Shown here piece by piece: positions 32,679 through 41,250 of a DNA stretch of 64,000 nucleotides. The stretch's first letter is position 1; every line of letters starts with the position of its first letter. This DNA comes from Streptomyces sp. 135 (lineage in GTDB: Bacteria > Actinomycetota > Actinomycetes > Streptomycetales > Streptomycetaceae), in contig NZ_CP075691.1 in the NCBI RefSeq assembly GCF_020026305.1, forward strand, positions 4,836,001 through 4,900,000, read 5' to 3'. The position numbers and the translations under genes are program-made. Under the pieces are notes generated by a model. The model saw only the letters and a list, made by a program, of their open reading frames with translations, was not told where the DNA came from and ran no database searches.

Positions 32679-33851
32679 CTAGCAGTTGGACCGTGACGGC
32701 TTGCCCTCGAAGCGGTCCGCCAGCCACCGCGTCGCCAGTGGCGACTGCGTGATGACGCCGCTGACGTGCTCGCCGAGCGGGATGGTGTGCCACTCCACGT
32801 CCGCGCCCCGCGCGCACCAGTCCTCACGGACCTGCCGGCTCACGCCGTAGGGGATCAGCTCGTCGGCGAGCGCGTGGTAGAGGTACACCGGCGCGGCCGG
32901 TTTCGCCGTGCCGACCCGCGACTCCTTCAGCCGCTGCCGCCAGTCCGGCTCGTCGAGCGGATTCTTCGTGGTCATCGAGTCGATCGTCTTGAAGGAGCCG
33001 AGCACCGCGCCGTCCGCCACGCAGGTGTTCTTCAGGGCGCCGACGAGTGTCCTGCCGAGCGGGTTCAGGTAGGAATCGGGGCGCAGTTCGGGGAACGCCG
33101 CGTTCTGGCCGATCGCTGCCATGAAGATCAGGCCCGAGCCGTACGAACCGTCGTTGAAGTCCGCCACCTTCATCAGGTCGCCGGGTACGCCGCCGGTCGC
33201 CGTGCCCTTGACGTCGAGCTCGGGTGCGTACGAACCGTGCAGCTCGGCCGCCCACGAGGAGGCCTGGCCGCCCTGCGAGTAGCCCATGATCCCGACGGGT
33301 GTGTCCTCGCCGAGTCCCGCCTCGGGGAGGCGGATCGCGGCGCGGGCCGCGTCGAGCATGGCGTGACCGGCCGAGCGGCCGACCGTGTAGGTGTGGTCGC
33401 CGGGGGTGCCGAGGCCCTCGTAGTCGGTGACGGTCACCGCCCAGCCGCGCAGGGTGAGCTGCTGGATGAGGTTGGCTTCGAGGGCGGTCCCCTTCGGGAA
33501 GTTCGCGCTGGGCGCGCAGTGGTCGCCGACGCCGACCGTCCCCACGGCGTACGTGATCAGGGGGCGCGGGCCCGTCCTGCCGTCCTGGGGCACGACGACC
33601 GTGCCCGACACGGTGGTGGGCTCGCCCGTGGCCGTGGTCGAGCGGTAGTGGATCTTCCAGGCCCGGGTGTTCGTCGGCTGGCCCGGCAGGGGGTGGAAGG
33701 CGCTCGGCTCCGAGCGCACGATGTCGCCGGGGGTGGCCGGGCCGCTCTCCTTCGCGTGGGCGGTGCCGTGCGGGACGACGGCCGACAGGCCGAGGGCGAC
33801 CACCGCGGCCGCCGCGACCCACGGTCCTTGGAGGCTGGTGCGTATGCGCAT
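32679..33851 (-). CDS. Secreted lipase (secretory lipase/LIP family)
   Basis: 390-residue exported alpha/beta hydrolase. The signal peptide runs through WVAAAAVVALGLSAVVPHGTAHA. The mature protein has YAVGTVGVGDHCAPS, DYEGLGTPGDHTYTVG and the nucleophile elbow GYSQGGQASSWAAEL near residue 190; the acid and base lie in YHALADELIPYG and PLGEHVSG near the end. This is the pattern of the fungal-type secretory lipase family common in actinobacteria. The ATG at 33851 follows GGGAGAG; an upstream start to 33908 would place extra residues before the signal. Confidence 0.87.
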   Translation of the reverse strand: MRIRTSLQGPWVAAAAVVALGLSAVVPHGTAHAKESGPATPGDIVRSEPSAFHPLPGQPTNTRAWKIHYRSTTATGEPTTVSGTVVVPQDGRTGPRPLITYAVGTVGVGDHCAPSANFPKGTALEANLIQQLTLRGWAVTVTDYEGLGTPGDHTYTVGRSAGHAMLDAARAAIRLPEAGLGEDTPVGIMGYSQGGQASSWAAELHGSYAPELDVKGTATGGVPGDLMKVADFNDGSYGSGLIFMAAIGQNAAFPELRPDSYLNPLGRTLVGALKNTCVADGAVLGSFKTIDSMTTKNPLDEPDWRQRLKESRVGTAKPAAPVYLYHALADELIPYGVSRQVREDWCARGADVEWHTIPLGEHVSGVITQSPLATRWLADRFEGKPSRSNC

Positions 33852-34063
33852 GCGGCTCTCCCAACTGTCCGCGAGGGGTGGGATGTGCGGCCTCGACCGT
33901 AGTGACACACGGGGGAGCGGAGGGCTGACCGGGACGCTCAGCTTCGTTGACCTCGGCTCGCAGGTATCCGGCGCACGGGCGCGGCGCTACTTTGACGAAG
34001 GGGGCGCCGCCGTGCCGCGCGCCGGGAACGGACCGACCATCCGACGCCGAACGGAGACCCACC

Positions 34064-34897
34064 ATGCCGGAAGCGAACAGTCCACGGCGGCCCGCCCGGT
34101 TCGAGCAGGCACTTGAGTGCTTCCGCGAGGCGCGCGACCTGACCGACCCCGAGACCTCACCGGGGGTCTACGGCGTCATCCTGCACGACATCGCCGACAC
34201 CTACCGCGACGCCCAGGATTTCAAGGAGGCCGCCGAGCACTTCCGGCAGGCCGTCTCGTACAAGGAGCGCGCCGACAACCCCGGCGACCTCGCCACCACG
34301 ATGACCGCCCTCGCCAACACCCTGGCCTCGATGGGCGAGGCCGCCGAGGCGCGCGAGGTCCTGGAGCGGCTGGCCGGGCAGGTCCCGAAGATCGCGGACA
34401 CCGGGCGGCGGGCCGCCGTGCTGCACAACATGGGCCTCAGCCACGAGGAGTTGGGCCGCCTCGGGCTCGAAGGGGCGTACGCCGACGCGGTGGCCGCCTA
34501 TCAGGCCGTGCTGACCCTGATCGACGGCGAGAGCGACCCCGGCTGGTACGCGACCGTCCTCAAGGACATCGGCGACGCCTACGCGTCGCAGGAGATGCTG
34601 CCGCAGGCCCACGCCTCGTACACGGAAGCCGTGCGGTACACGCGGCGCATCGGGGAGACACCCGCCTCGCTGATCACCGTCCTGATCGCCCTCGGCCGCA
34701 CCAGCAGGCGGCTCGGCAGGCTGGAGGGGGAGGCCGAGGGCGGGGCGGCGGTGAACGGGTCGGTGCGGGAACCGGGTGCGTCTCAGGCGGACGCGGGTGT
34801 CCCCGGCGCCGCCCCGCCGAGCGACGCCTCCCCCGCCGACACCGAACCCCTCGACGCCCCGCCCCTCGACACCCCGCCGTCCCGCGACGAGCCGTAG
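34064..34897 (+). CDS. Tetratricopeptide repeat protein
   Basis: 277-residue protein made of TPR-like helical repeats: FEQALECFREARDLTDP, VILHDIADTYRDAQDFKEAAEHFRQAV, TTMTALANTLASMGEAAEAREVLERL, AVLHNMGLSHEELGRLG, VLKDIGDAYASQEMLPQAHASYTEAV. A low-complexity Pro/Asp tail follows. Probably a scaffold for protein contacts; no partner is indicated. The start at 34064 has ACGGAGA nine bases upstream. Its 3' end overlaps the convergent AraC gene by about 115 bp, which may mean the tail is longer than the functional protein needs. Confidence 0.8.
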   Translation: MPEANSPRRPARFEQALECFREARDLTDPETSPGVYGVILHDIADTYRDAQDFKEAAEHFRQAVSYKERADNPGDLATTMTALANTLASMGEAAEAREVLERLAGQVPKIADTGRRAAVLHNMGLSHEELGRLGLEGAYADAVAAYQAVLTLIDGESDPGWYATVLKDIGDAYASQEMLPQAHASYTEAVRYTRRIGETPASLITVLIALGRTSRRLGRLEGEAEGGAAVNGSVREPGASQADAGVPGAAPPSDASPADTEPLDAPPLDTPPSRDEP

Positions 34898-35928
34898 CGC
34901 GGCGGGGTCCCGCGAGGCTGTCGTTCCCTCTCCGTGCGGTACGCGCCCGGCGTCGTCCCCGTCCAGCGGCGGAACGCCCGGTGGAAGGCGGTGTCCTCGG
35001 AGAAGCCGAGCCGCGCCGCCAGTTCGGCGATCGGCTCGCCGCCCTCCGCGAGGCCCGCGATCGCCGCGTCCCGCCGCACCGCGTCCTTCAGCCGCTGGTA
35101 CGACGTGGCCTCCTCGGCGAGGCGGCGGCGCAGCGTCGCCGGGCTCACCGCGAGCCGCGCCGCGGTCTCGCCGAGCGAGGGGAGGCGGGGCGAGGAGCGC
35201 AGGGACCGCGCGAGGGCGCGGCCCACCTGTTCGGCGACCGTCGTGCCGTACTCGCGGCGGCTGAGCAGCTCGAAGGGCGCGCGGCGCAGCATCTCGTCCA
35301 GCGCCGCCTCGTCCCTGACCAGCGGCGCGTCCAGCCAGTGCGCGGGGAACCCGGCACCGGTGCGCTCCGCCCCGAACCGCACGGGGCAGCCGAAGAGCAT
35401 CTCGTACTCGTCCCGGTGCGGGGGCGGCGGATGCCGGAACTCGGCCCAGCGCAGCGGGATGCGGCGGCCGATGAGCCAGCTGCACAGGCGGTGCCAGATG
35501 ATGAGCAGGCACTCGGCGAGGAAGTAGTCCTGTTCGAGGTCGCTGCGGACGCCGAACACGGCTTCGGCTTCTGCGTCGCGGCGTTCCAGGCTCAGGTCGG
35601 GGCCGCCGGGGAAGAGCCCGTAGAACGTGGCGCCGCGCCGCACCGCCGCCCCGAGGTCCGCGCAACCCAGCGAGGCGTGGCACATCATGGCGAAGGTGCC
35701 GGGCCTGCTGACGGCGGAGCCGAGGCCGAGGAACTCGTCCTGCGTGGCGCGGTACAGCTCCCGGAAGAGCCGCGCGAACTGCGGGGCCGTGACCCGCGCC
35801 CGGTCGTCGCCGAGGAGCAGCGGCGGGATCTGGGCCTCCCGCAGCAGCGGCACGGTGTCCAGGCCATGCCGCTGCGCGCCGCGCAGCACGGCCCGCACAT
35901 GGTGCACGGTGATCGTCCGCCTGGCCAT
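34783..35928 (-). CDS. AraC family transcriptional regulator (arabinose-binding-like N-domain)
   Basis: 381-residue regulator. An N-terminal sensor of the type found in OruR/ArgR-like AraC proteins (LRGAQRHGLDTVPLLREAQIP, FARLFRELYRATQDEFLG) precedes a C-terminal AraC DNA-binding domain: LPSLGETAARLAVSPATLRRRLAEEATSYQ and IAELAARLGFSEDTAFHRAFRRWTGTTPGAYR. The last 45 residues are a Gly/Ser tail. ATG at 35928 is seven bases after TACCGT on the minus strand, so leaderless; a GTG at 35934 is an alternative. It is divergent from the acyl-CoA ligase and may control it. Confidence 0.87.
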   Translation of the reverse strand: MARRTITVHHVRAVLRGAQRHGLDTVPLLREAQIPPLLLGDDRARVTAPQFARLFRELYRATQDEFLGLGSAVSRPGTFAMMCHASLGCADLGAAVRRGATFYGLFPGGPDLSLERRDAEAEAVFGVRSDLEQDYFLAECLLIIWHRLCSWLIGRRIPLRWAEFRHPPPPHRDEYEMLFGCPVRFGAERTGAGFPAHWLDAPLVRDEAALDEMLRRAPFELLSRREYGTTVAEQVGRALARSLRSSPRLPSLGETAARLAVSPATLRRRLAEEATSYQRLKDAVRRDAAIAGLAEGGEPIAELAARLGFSEDTAFHRAFRRWTGTTPGAYRTERERQPRGTPPRYGSSRDGGVSRGGASRGSVSAGEASLGGAAPGTPASA

Positions 35929-35935
35929 GTACACG

Positions 35936-35941
35936 ACGGTA
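35936..35941 (-). promoter_or_regulatory. -10 box for leaderless AraC transcript
   Basis: TACCGT on the minus strand, seven bases before the ATG at 35928. Confidence 0.5.
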
Positions 35942-36014
35942 GCGCCCGCCGCGCTGAGCGCCCAGGCCGGTGCCCCTGACGTTTCGGGTCATCCCGTACG
36001 CGGGGCGCGGTGTC

Positions 36015-36020
36015 TAGCGT
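36015..36020 (+). promoter_or_regulatory. -10 box for leaderless acyl-CoA ligase transcript
   Basis: TAGCGT, seven bases before the ATG at 36028. Confidence 0.5.
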
Positions 36021-36027
36021 CGTACGC

Positions 36028-37818
36028 ATGGAGCGGACTCGGAACCACCTGCACCATCCCGTGACGCCGACCGAACTGCCGGAGACCCTGGGCCTGTTGG
36101 CGGAGTGGGCGGCCGAACGGTACGGCACGCTGCCCGCCCTGCGGTACCGGCGCGACGGGGCGTGGACCACGCTCTCCTACACCGGTCTGCGGGACGCCGC
36201 GCGCCGCGTGGGCCGTGGCCTGATCGCGCTCGGCGTGCGCCCCGGCGACCGCGTGGCGATCCTCGCGGAGACCCGCCCGGAGTGGACGTGCGCCCACTTC
36301 GGCGCGTTCGCGGCAGGCGCGGTCGTCGTGCCGGTCTACCCGACGGCGGGCGACGACGAGGTCGCGTGGGTCCTGGACGACTCGGGCGCGGCGGTGGTGC
36401 TCTGCGAGGGCGAGGCGCAGACGGCGAAGGTCGAACGGCTGCGGGGACAGGGGCGGCTGCCCGGGGTGCGGCAGGTGGTGCCGCTGACGCAGCCGGGCGG
36501 GGGACCTGCCGCCTCGGACGAAGCCCTCCTGGAGAGCGCGCGAGGGCGGGCGGCGGCGGATCCGGCCACCATCATCTACACCTCCGGCACCACGGGCCTG
36601 CCCAAGGGCTGCCTGCTCACGCACGGGAACCTGCTCGCCGTGCAGCGCGCCACCGTGCCGGTCGTCGACGGCGGCCCCGGCGACTCCACGTACCTCTACC
36701 TGCCGCTCGCCCATCTCCTGGCCCAGCTCATCGAGTTCACGACGCTCCTCCAGGGCGGCGAGCTGACCTTCTTCGGCGGGCGCGTCGAGGACGTCGTGGC
36801 CGAACTCGCCGAGGCGCGGCCCACCCATCTGCCGTCCGTGCCCCGCCTCTTCGAGAAGGTGCGCTCGGTCGTGCTGTCCCTGGCCGAGGCGCACCAGGGC
36901 GGACGCGGACGCTTCGAGGAGGCCATTCGCATCGGGGTCCTGGCCGCCGAGGGCACGCTGCCGCCCGAGCTGCGGGACGCGTACGAGGAAGCCGACAAGG
37001 CTCTTTACAGCCTGGTCCGGCAGGCGCTCGGCGGCCGGGTCAGGCGGGCGCTGACCGGCGGCGCGCCCATCGCGCCGGACACCATCGACTTCCTGCGGGC
37101 CTGCGGCGTTCCCGTCTTCGAGGGGTACGGCATGACCGAGTCGGCCGGGGTCCTCACCCTCAACGTGCCGGGAGCCGTGCGGTACGGCACCGTCGGCCGG
37201 CCCGTGGACGGCGCCGAGATCCGGATCGCCGAGGACGGCGAGGTCCTCGCCCGGGGCCCCATGGTCTTCCCCGGCTACCACGGCGACCCCGATGCCACGC
37301 GCGCCGCCCTGGACGACGAGGGCTGGCTGCACACCGGAGACCTGGGGAAGCTGGACGAGGACGGCTACCTCACGATAACCGGCCGCAAGAAGGACCTCAT
37401 CATCACCTCCGCGGGCAAGAACCTCACGCCGTCGCTCAGTGAACTCGCCGTCCAGAACTCGCGGTTCGTCTCCCGCGCCGTGATGGTCGGCGACCACCGC
37501 CCGCACCCCGTGGCGCTGATCACCCTGGACACGGAGGAGGTCACCGGCTGGGCCGCGCGCGAGGGCGTGACCCTGACCGAGCCGCTCTCCCGCGACCCCC
37601 GGGTCCGCGCCCTCGTCCAGGAGGCCGTGGACGCCGCCAACGCCACGGTCTCGCGCCCGGCCCGGCTGCGCGCGTTCGCCGTACTCGACGAGGACTTCAC
37701 GGTGGAGGGCGGCCTGCTCACGCCGAGCCTGAAGGTGCGCAGACGGGCGGTCACCGAGCGGTACGCGGACGTGGTCGAGGGCCTGTACGCAGGCGCCGCC
37801 TCGTCGAGTCAGCCCTAG
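36028..37818 (+). CDS. AMP-dependent synthetase, long-chain fatty acid-CoA ligase type
   Basis: 596-residue adenylate-forming enzyme that activates a carboxylic acid as acyl-AMP and loads CoA. The P-loop motif YTSGTTGLPKG is near residue 192, the A5 motif is FEGYGMTESAG, and the A8/A10 region reads GWLHTGDLGKLDEDGYLTITGRKKDLI with the lysine-bearing tail GGLLTPSLKVRR. It resembles FAA1/FadD15-type long-chain ligases. Its TAG stop shares a CTAG tetramer with the stop of the convergent azlD. Confidence 0.9.
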   Translation: MERTRNHLHHPVTPTELPETLGLLAEWAAERYGTLPALRYRRDGAWTTLSYTGLRDAARRVGRGLIALGVRPGDRVAILAETRPEWTCAHFGAFAAGAVVVPVYPTAGDDEVAWVLDDSGAAVVLCEGEAQTAKVERLRGQGRLPGVRQVVPLTQPGGGPAASDEALLESARGRAAADPATIIYTSGTTGLPKGCLLTHGNLLAVQRATVPVVDGGPGDSTYLYLPLAHLLAQLIEFTTLLQGGELTFFGGRVEDVVAELAEARPTHLPSVPRLFEKVRSVVLSLAEAHQGGRGRFEEAIRIGVLAAEGTLPPELRDAYEEADKALYSLVRQALGGRVRRALTGGAPIAPDTIDFLRACGVPVFEGYGMTESAGVLTLNVPGAVRYGTVGRPVDGAEIRIAEDGEVLARGPMVFPGYHGDPDATRAALDDEGWLHTGDLGKLDEDGYLTITGRKKDLIITSAGKNLTPSLSELAVQNSRFVSRAVMVGDHRPHPVALITLDTEEVTGWAAREGVTLTEPLSRDPRVRALVQEAVDAANATVSRPARLRAFAVLDEDFTVEGGLLTPSLKVRRRAVTERYADVVEGLYAGAASSSQP

Positions 37819-38129
37819 GCCACCCCCGCCAGCCGCAGCAGCCCCGTCGCCGCCGCCGCGCCCACCACGACCACCGCGAAGGGCGCCCGGCGCCAGGCGA
37901 GGACACCGCCGACCACGACACCGGCCGGCCGCGCCCAGCCCGCGAACTCCTGGCCCTGCGTGAGCGCCCCCGTGGCGAGCAGCGCGACGAGCAGCACCGT
38001 GGCCCCCACGGTCAGCAACTCCTGGACCCGGGCGGGCAGTTCGACGCGGCCGTGCAGTACGGGCCCGGCCAGCCGGAAGGCGTACGTCCCGGCGGCGAGG
38101 ACGAGGACACAGGCGAGCGTGGCGTTCAC
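37815..38129 (-). CDS. azlD: AzlD domain protein, branched-chain amino acid exporter subunit
   Basis: 104-residue membrane protein with three to four helices (TLACVLVLAAGTYAFRLAGPVL, LLTVGATVLLVALLATGAL, GVVVGGVLAWRRAPFAVVVVGAAAATGLLRL), the size and pattern of AzlD. It works with AzlC in amino acid export. The GTG start overlaps the stop of the restored azlC frame (GTGA), which itself argues that azlC normally reads through to 38126. Confidence 0.85.
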   Translation of the reverse strand: MNATLACVLVLAAGTYAFRLAGPVLHGRVELPARVQELLTVGATVLLVALLATGALTQGQEFAGWARPAGVVVGGVLAWRRAPFAVVVVGAAAATGLLRLAGVA

Positions 38130-38901
38130 GAGGCGCTCCCGGAAGTGGAGGTGCGGGGACGGCGCGGCCCGCGGCGCGCCGCGAGGAGGCCGAGCAGGGC
38201 CAGCAGCACCGGCACCCCGGCGGGCAGCAGCGGGGCCGCCGCCACGGCGATCACCGCGCCGCGGCCGAGGCGCGCCGGGCCGCGCTGTCGCCGCGCAGCG
38301 CGGGCAGTACCAGGGCGAGCAGCACCGCGGGGAACGCGGCGTCGAGTCCAAGGCGGTCCGTGTCGCCGAGCGCGGAACCGGCGAGTGCGCCCGCGAGGAC
38401 GCTGAGGTTCCACGCCGCGAACAGGCCGATGCCGGATATCCAGAAAGCGGCCTTGCGCTGCCGGCGGCCGCTCTGGGCGAGGACGAAGGCGGCCGTCTCG
38501 TCGGTGATGAGGTGCGCGCCGATCAGCCGCGCCGTCCAGGAGCGGCCGAGGTCCTCGGCGAGGGCCAGGCTGAACGCCGCCGTACGGGAGTTGAGCAGCA
38601 GTCCGGTCGCCGCCGCGGCGACGGGGCCGCCGCCCGCGGTGAGCAGACCGACCGCGCTGAACTGGGCGGAGCCCGCGTACACGAGCAGCGACATCAGAAC
38701 CGGCACCCACAGCGGGAGGCCGCCCCCGACGGCGATCGCGCCGAAGGAGACGCCGACGACGGCGTCGGCGAGCCAGACCAGGGCGATGTCGCGCAGGACG
38801 CCGGGCGGGAGGTCGGAGAGGCGGACGAGACCGGAGGCGGCGGCCTCGGAGTCATCGTCCGTTCGCTTTGGCGGTTGATCTGTTCGGTGTGGCGAACGCA
38901 T
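38126..38901 (-). pseudogene. azlC: AzlC family exporter subunit, frameshifted near its end
   Basis: A branched-chain amino acid permease of the AzlC type. The frame from 38901 covers the DIALVWLADAVVGVSFGAIAVGGGL start, YAGSAQFSAVGLL and ITDETAAFVLAQS, then stops at 38251. The last helix (VIAVAAAPLLPAGVPVLLALLGLLAARR) continues in the next frame and ends at 38126, exactly where it overlaps azlD. A one-base loss near 38260-38275, in a run of GC-rich triplets, explains this. If the sequence is right, AzlC loses its final helix; if it is an error, the gene is intact. Confidence 0.75.
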
Positions 38902-38966
38902 GCGTCGTAGGATGGAGTGCGGGCTCCCCGTTCGTCAAGGCGAACGGTCGGTCCGCTGCACCGAAC
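38861..38966. promoter_or_regulatory. Array of four GTTCG-N6-CGAAC sites
   Basis: Sites at 38861-38876 (degenerate right half), 38882-38897 (perfect), 38930-38945 (perfect) and 38951-38966 (degenerate left half). Centre spacing is 21, 48 and 21 bp, so each pair is two helical turns apart. It lies at the azlC start and in the leader of the XRE-cupin gene, as expected for operators of that regulator. Confidence 0.65.
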
Positions 38967-39032
38967 GGCGGGTCCCGGAAACGACCGGGGCTCGGGCATG
39001 CCGGAATCAGGAGAGAGACAGGAGCCGACGAC

Positions 39033-39596
39033 GTGACGACCGAAGGGTCCCGCCTGCCGCGCGAGTGGGTCGCCGCGGCCCTGCGCCGCGAGCGCGCCAA
39101 GGCCGGGATCTCCCTCTCCGAACTGGCCAAACGCGCCGGTATCGCGAAGTCCACGCTCTCCCAGCTGGAGGCGGCCACCGGCAACCCCGGCATCGAGACG
39201 CTCTGGGCGCTGGCCGTGGCGCTCGGCGTGCCGTTCAGCGTGCTCGTGGAGTCGCCGGCCCCGGCGGTGACCGTGATCCGCGCGGGCGAGGGCCCGTCCA
39301 TGCGGGCCGAGGGCGCGCCGTACGTGGGCACACTGCTCTCGGCGGGCCCGACCGGCGCGCGGCGCGACATCTACCACGGGGCGATGGAGCCGGGGGCGGC
39401 GCGCGAGTCCGAACCGCACATCCCCGGCTCGGTCGAACACATCGTCATCAGCACGGGCCGCCTCCTCGCGGGCCCGCGCGAGGAGACGGTGGAGCTGGCC
39501 GCCGGGGACTACATGTCGTACCGGGGGGACGTGCCGCATCTCTACCGGGCCCTGGAGCCCGGCACGACGTTCGTGCTGATCATGCAGCACGTCTGA
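39033..39596 (+). CDS. XRE family regulator with C-terminal cupin
   Basis: 187-residue regulator. The Cro/C1 helix-turn-helix is RRERAKAGISLSELAKRAGIAKSTLSQLEAATGNP, residues 16-50, followed by a cupin_2 domain (HIPGSVEHIVISTGRLLAG, LAAGDYMSYRGDVPHLYRAL). Such proteins often control a neighbouring amino acid exporter, here azlCD, which is divergent. The GTG at 39033 has GGAG eight bases upstream; the longer frame from 38868 would run through the operator array and is rejected. Confidence 0.9.
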   Translation: MTTEGSRLPREWVAAALRRERAKAGISLSELAKRAGIAKSTLSQLEAATGNPGIETLWALAVALGVPFSVLVESPAPAVTVIRAGEGPSMRAEGAPYVGTLLSAGPTGARRDIYHGAMEPGAARESEPHIPGSVEHIVISTGRLLAGPREETVELAAGDYMSYRGDVPHLYRALEPGTTFVLIMQHV

Positions 39597-39649
39597 CCGG
39601 GGGCGCCTCCGTAGTGAGGCCCGGCGGGGCGTGCGGGGCGGGAAAAGGC

Positions 39650-39692
39650 AGGAGCCCCGCTTCCTCCGCTCGCGCGGAGGAGCAGGGCTCCT
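39650..39692. terminator. Bidirectional hairpin between the XRE-cupin and cold-shock genes
   Basis: AGGAGCCC at 39650-39657 pairs with GGGCTCCT at 39685-39692; inside is CCTCCGC-TCGC-GCGGAGG at 39663-39680. The two genes converge on it. Confidence 0.75.
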
Positions 39693-39763
39693 TGGGTACT
39701 GCATCCATGTCCGGATCAAGTCACCGGAGCGAATCACACGCCCCACTCACGTGGGGCGCCCGA

Positions 39764-39967
39764 TCACATCGGGGTGACGTTCTCCGCCTGCGGACCCTTC
39801 GGGCCCTGCGTCACGTCGAAGCTGACGGCCTGGTTCTCCTCGAGGGAGCGGAAGCCGTTCGCGTTGATCGCGGAGTAGTGGACGAAGACGTCCGGGCCGC
39901 CGCCTTCCTGGGCGATGAAGCCAAAGCCCTTTTCAGCGTTGAACCACTTCACGGTTCCGGTAGCCAT
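39764..39967 (-). CDS. Cold-shock domain protein (CspA family)
   Basis: 67-residue single-stranded nucleic acid binding protein. RNP1 is KGFGFIAQ, RNP2 is VFVHYSAI, with the N-terminal TVKWFNAEKG. GGAGGG lies four bases before the ATG at 39967. An untranslated leader of about 100 bases is suggested by the promoter at 40077-40105. Acts as an RNA chaperone or, in this genus, probably a constitutive one. Confidence 0.95.
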   Translation of the reverse strand: MATGTVKWFNAEKGFGFIAQEGGGPDVFVHYSAINANGFRSLEENQAVSFDVTQGPKGPQAENVTPM

Positions 39968-40046
39968 AAGCCCTCCTTGGGCCAAAGGGTTGCCCTGCTC
40001 CAGAACCAGCGATTGTTAAAACAACTGCATAAGTCTGAAAAAGACG

Positions 40047-40079
40047 AGAGCCTACGGGGTCACATGCTCCGCAGGCTCT
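40047..40079 (-). terminator. Hairpin with T run upstream of the cold-shock gene
   Basis: On the minus strand AGAGCCTGCGG pairs with CCGTAGGCTCT (one mismatch), loop of 11, followed by CGTCTTTTT. It overlaps the -10 of the promoter proposed at 40077-40105, so either it stops transcripts arriving from further right or the real promoter is elsewhere. Confidence 0.45.
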
Positions 40080-40105
40080 GTACTGCAAGGGAAACCAAAC
40101 TGCAA
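40077..40105 (-). promoter_or_regulatory. Candidate promoter of the cold-shock gene
   Basis: Minus-strand TTGCAG (40105-40100), 17 bases, TACAGA (40082-40077). Confidence 0.45.
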
Positions 40106-40243
40106 CTTGCGGCGAGCTTAGCACGCAGGCAGGGGAATGCAATAGGGGGCAAAGATCACGTCACCCGGAGGTTTGAAGGGGCTCCCGAGGGGGTTGACAG
40201 GACGCGGGAGGGACCCGGCGCCTGCACCGTACCGCACGGGGGC

Positions 40244-40249
40244 TAGCCT
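40244..40249 (+). promoter_or_regulatory. -10 box for leaderless mqnA transcript
   Basis: TAGCCT, seven bases before the GTG at 40257. It sets the start of mqnA. Confidence 0.55.
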
Positions 40250-40256
40250 CCCCGAT

Positions 40257-41159
40257 GTGGACAATTCTCCCCTGGACGCCTTTGCGGGGGCAGGCGCCGA
40301 ACAGCTGCCCGACTCCCGTCGCACTCCTCGGCCGCGCGTCGGCCACATCCAGTTCCTGAACTGCATGCCCTTGTACTGGGGGCTCGCACGGACCGGGACT
40401 CTCCTCGACTTCGAGCTGACGAAGGACACCCCCGAGAAGCTCAGCGAGCAGCTCGTGCGGGGCGAGCTCGACATCGCCCCCGTCACCCTCGTCGAGTTCC
40501 TCAGGAACGCGGACGACCTCGTCGCCTTCCCCGACCTCGCGGTCGGCTGCGACGGCCCCGTCATGTCCTGCGTGATCGTCTCGCAGGTGCCGCTGGACCA
40601 GCTTGACGGGGCGCGCGTCGCGCTCGGCTCGACCTCGCGCACGTCCGTACGGCTCGCGCAGCTGCTGCTCGCCGAGCGCTACGGCGTACGGCCCGACTAC
40701 TACTCCTGCCCGCCCGACCTGGGCCTGATGATGCGGGAGGCGGACGCCGCCGTCCTCATCGGCGACGCCGCGCTGCGCGCGAACCTGATCGACGCGCCCC
40801 GGCTCGGGCTCGACGTGTACGACCTGGGCCAGATGTGGAAGGAGTGGACGGGCCTGCCGTTCGTCTTCGCCGTCTGGGCCGCCCGGCGCGACTACGCGGC
40901 GCGTGAGCCGGAGGTGGTGCGCCAGGTGCACCAGGCCTTCCTCTCCTCCCGCGACCTCTCCCTCAAGGAGGTCACGAAGGTCGCCGAGCAGGCCGCCCGC
41001 TGGGAGTCCTTCGACGCCGAGGTCCTGGAGCGGTACTTCACGACACTGGACTTCCGCTTCGGTGCCGCGCAGCTGGAGGGCGTCACCGAGTTCGCCCGCC
41101 GGGTCGGCCCGACGACGGGCTTCCCGGCGGACGTCGACGTACGGCTGTTGGAGGCCTGA
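40257..41159 (+). CDS. mqnA: Chorismate dehydratase MqnA
   Basis: 300-residue enzyme of the periplasmic-binding-protein fold that removes water from chorismate to give 3-[(1-carboxyvinyl)oxy]benzoate, the first step of futalosine menaquinone synthesis and the substrate of the MqnE encoded 20 kb upstream. Family signatures: RVGHIQFLNCMPLYWGL at residues 23-39, SEQLVRGELDIAPVTLVEFL, and GDAALRANL near residue 175. The frame is open from 40173, but the GTG at 40257 follows TAGCCT by seven bases and is preferred. A hairpin follows. Confidence 0.93.
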   Translation: MDNSPLDAFAGAGAEQLPDSRRTPRPRVGHIQFLNCMPLYWGLARTGTLLDFELTKDTPEKLSEQLVRGELDIAPVTLVEFLRNADDLVAFPDLAVGCDGPVMSCVIVSQVPLDQLDGARVALGSTSRTSVRLAQLLLAERYGVRPDYYSCPPDLGLMMREADAAVLIGDAALRANLIDAPRLGLDVYDLGQMWKEWTGLPFVFAVWAARRDYAAREPEVVRQVHQAFLSSRDLSLKEVTKVAEQAARWESFDAEVLERYFTTLDFRFGAAQLEGVTEFARRVGPTTGFPADVDVRLLEA

Positions 41160-41180
41160 CCCGGTGGTCCGGTGGGGGGC

Positions 41181-41233
41181 GGTGACGAAATCGGGGGCGA
41201 CCGCCCTTCGGCCATCGGCCGGTTTCGTTCACC
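41181..41233 (+). terminator. Hairpin after mqnA
   Basis: GGTGACGAAA at 41181-41190 pairs with TTTCGTTCACC ending at 41233, with further GC-rich pairing inside. Confidence 0.55.
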
Positions 41234-41250
41234 GCGGGATATCGCCGCCG

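Noticed and set aside
36105..37442. Long plus-strand frame inside the acyl-CoA ligase
   Set aside because: Shadow of the ligase; the real frame has P-loop and A5-A10 motifs.
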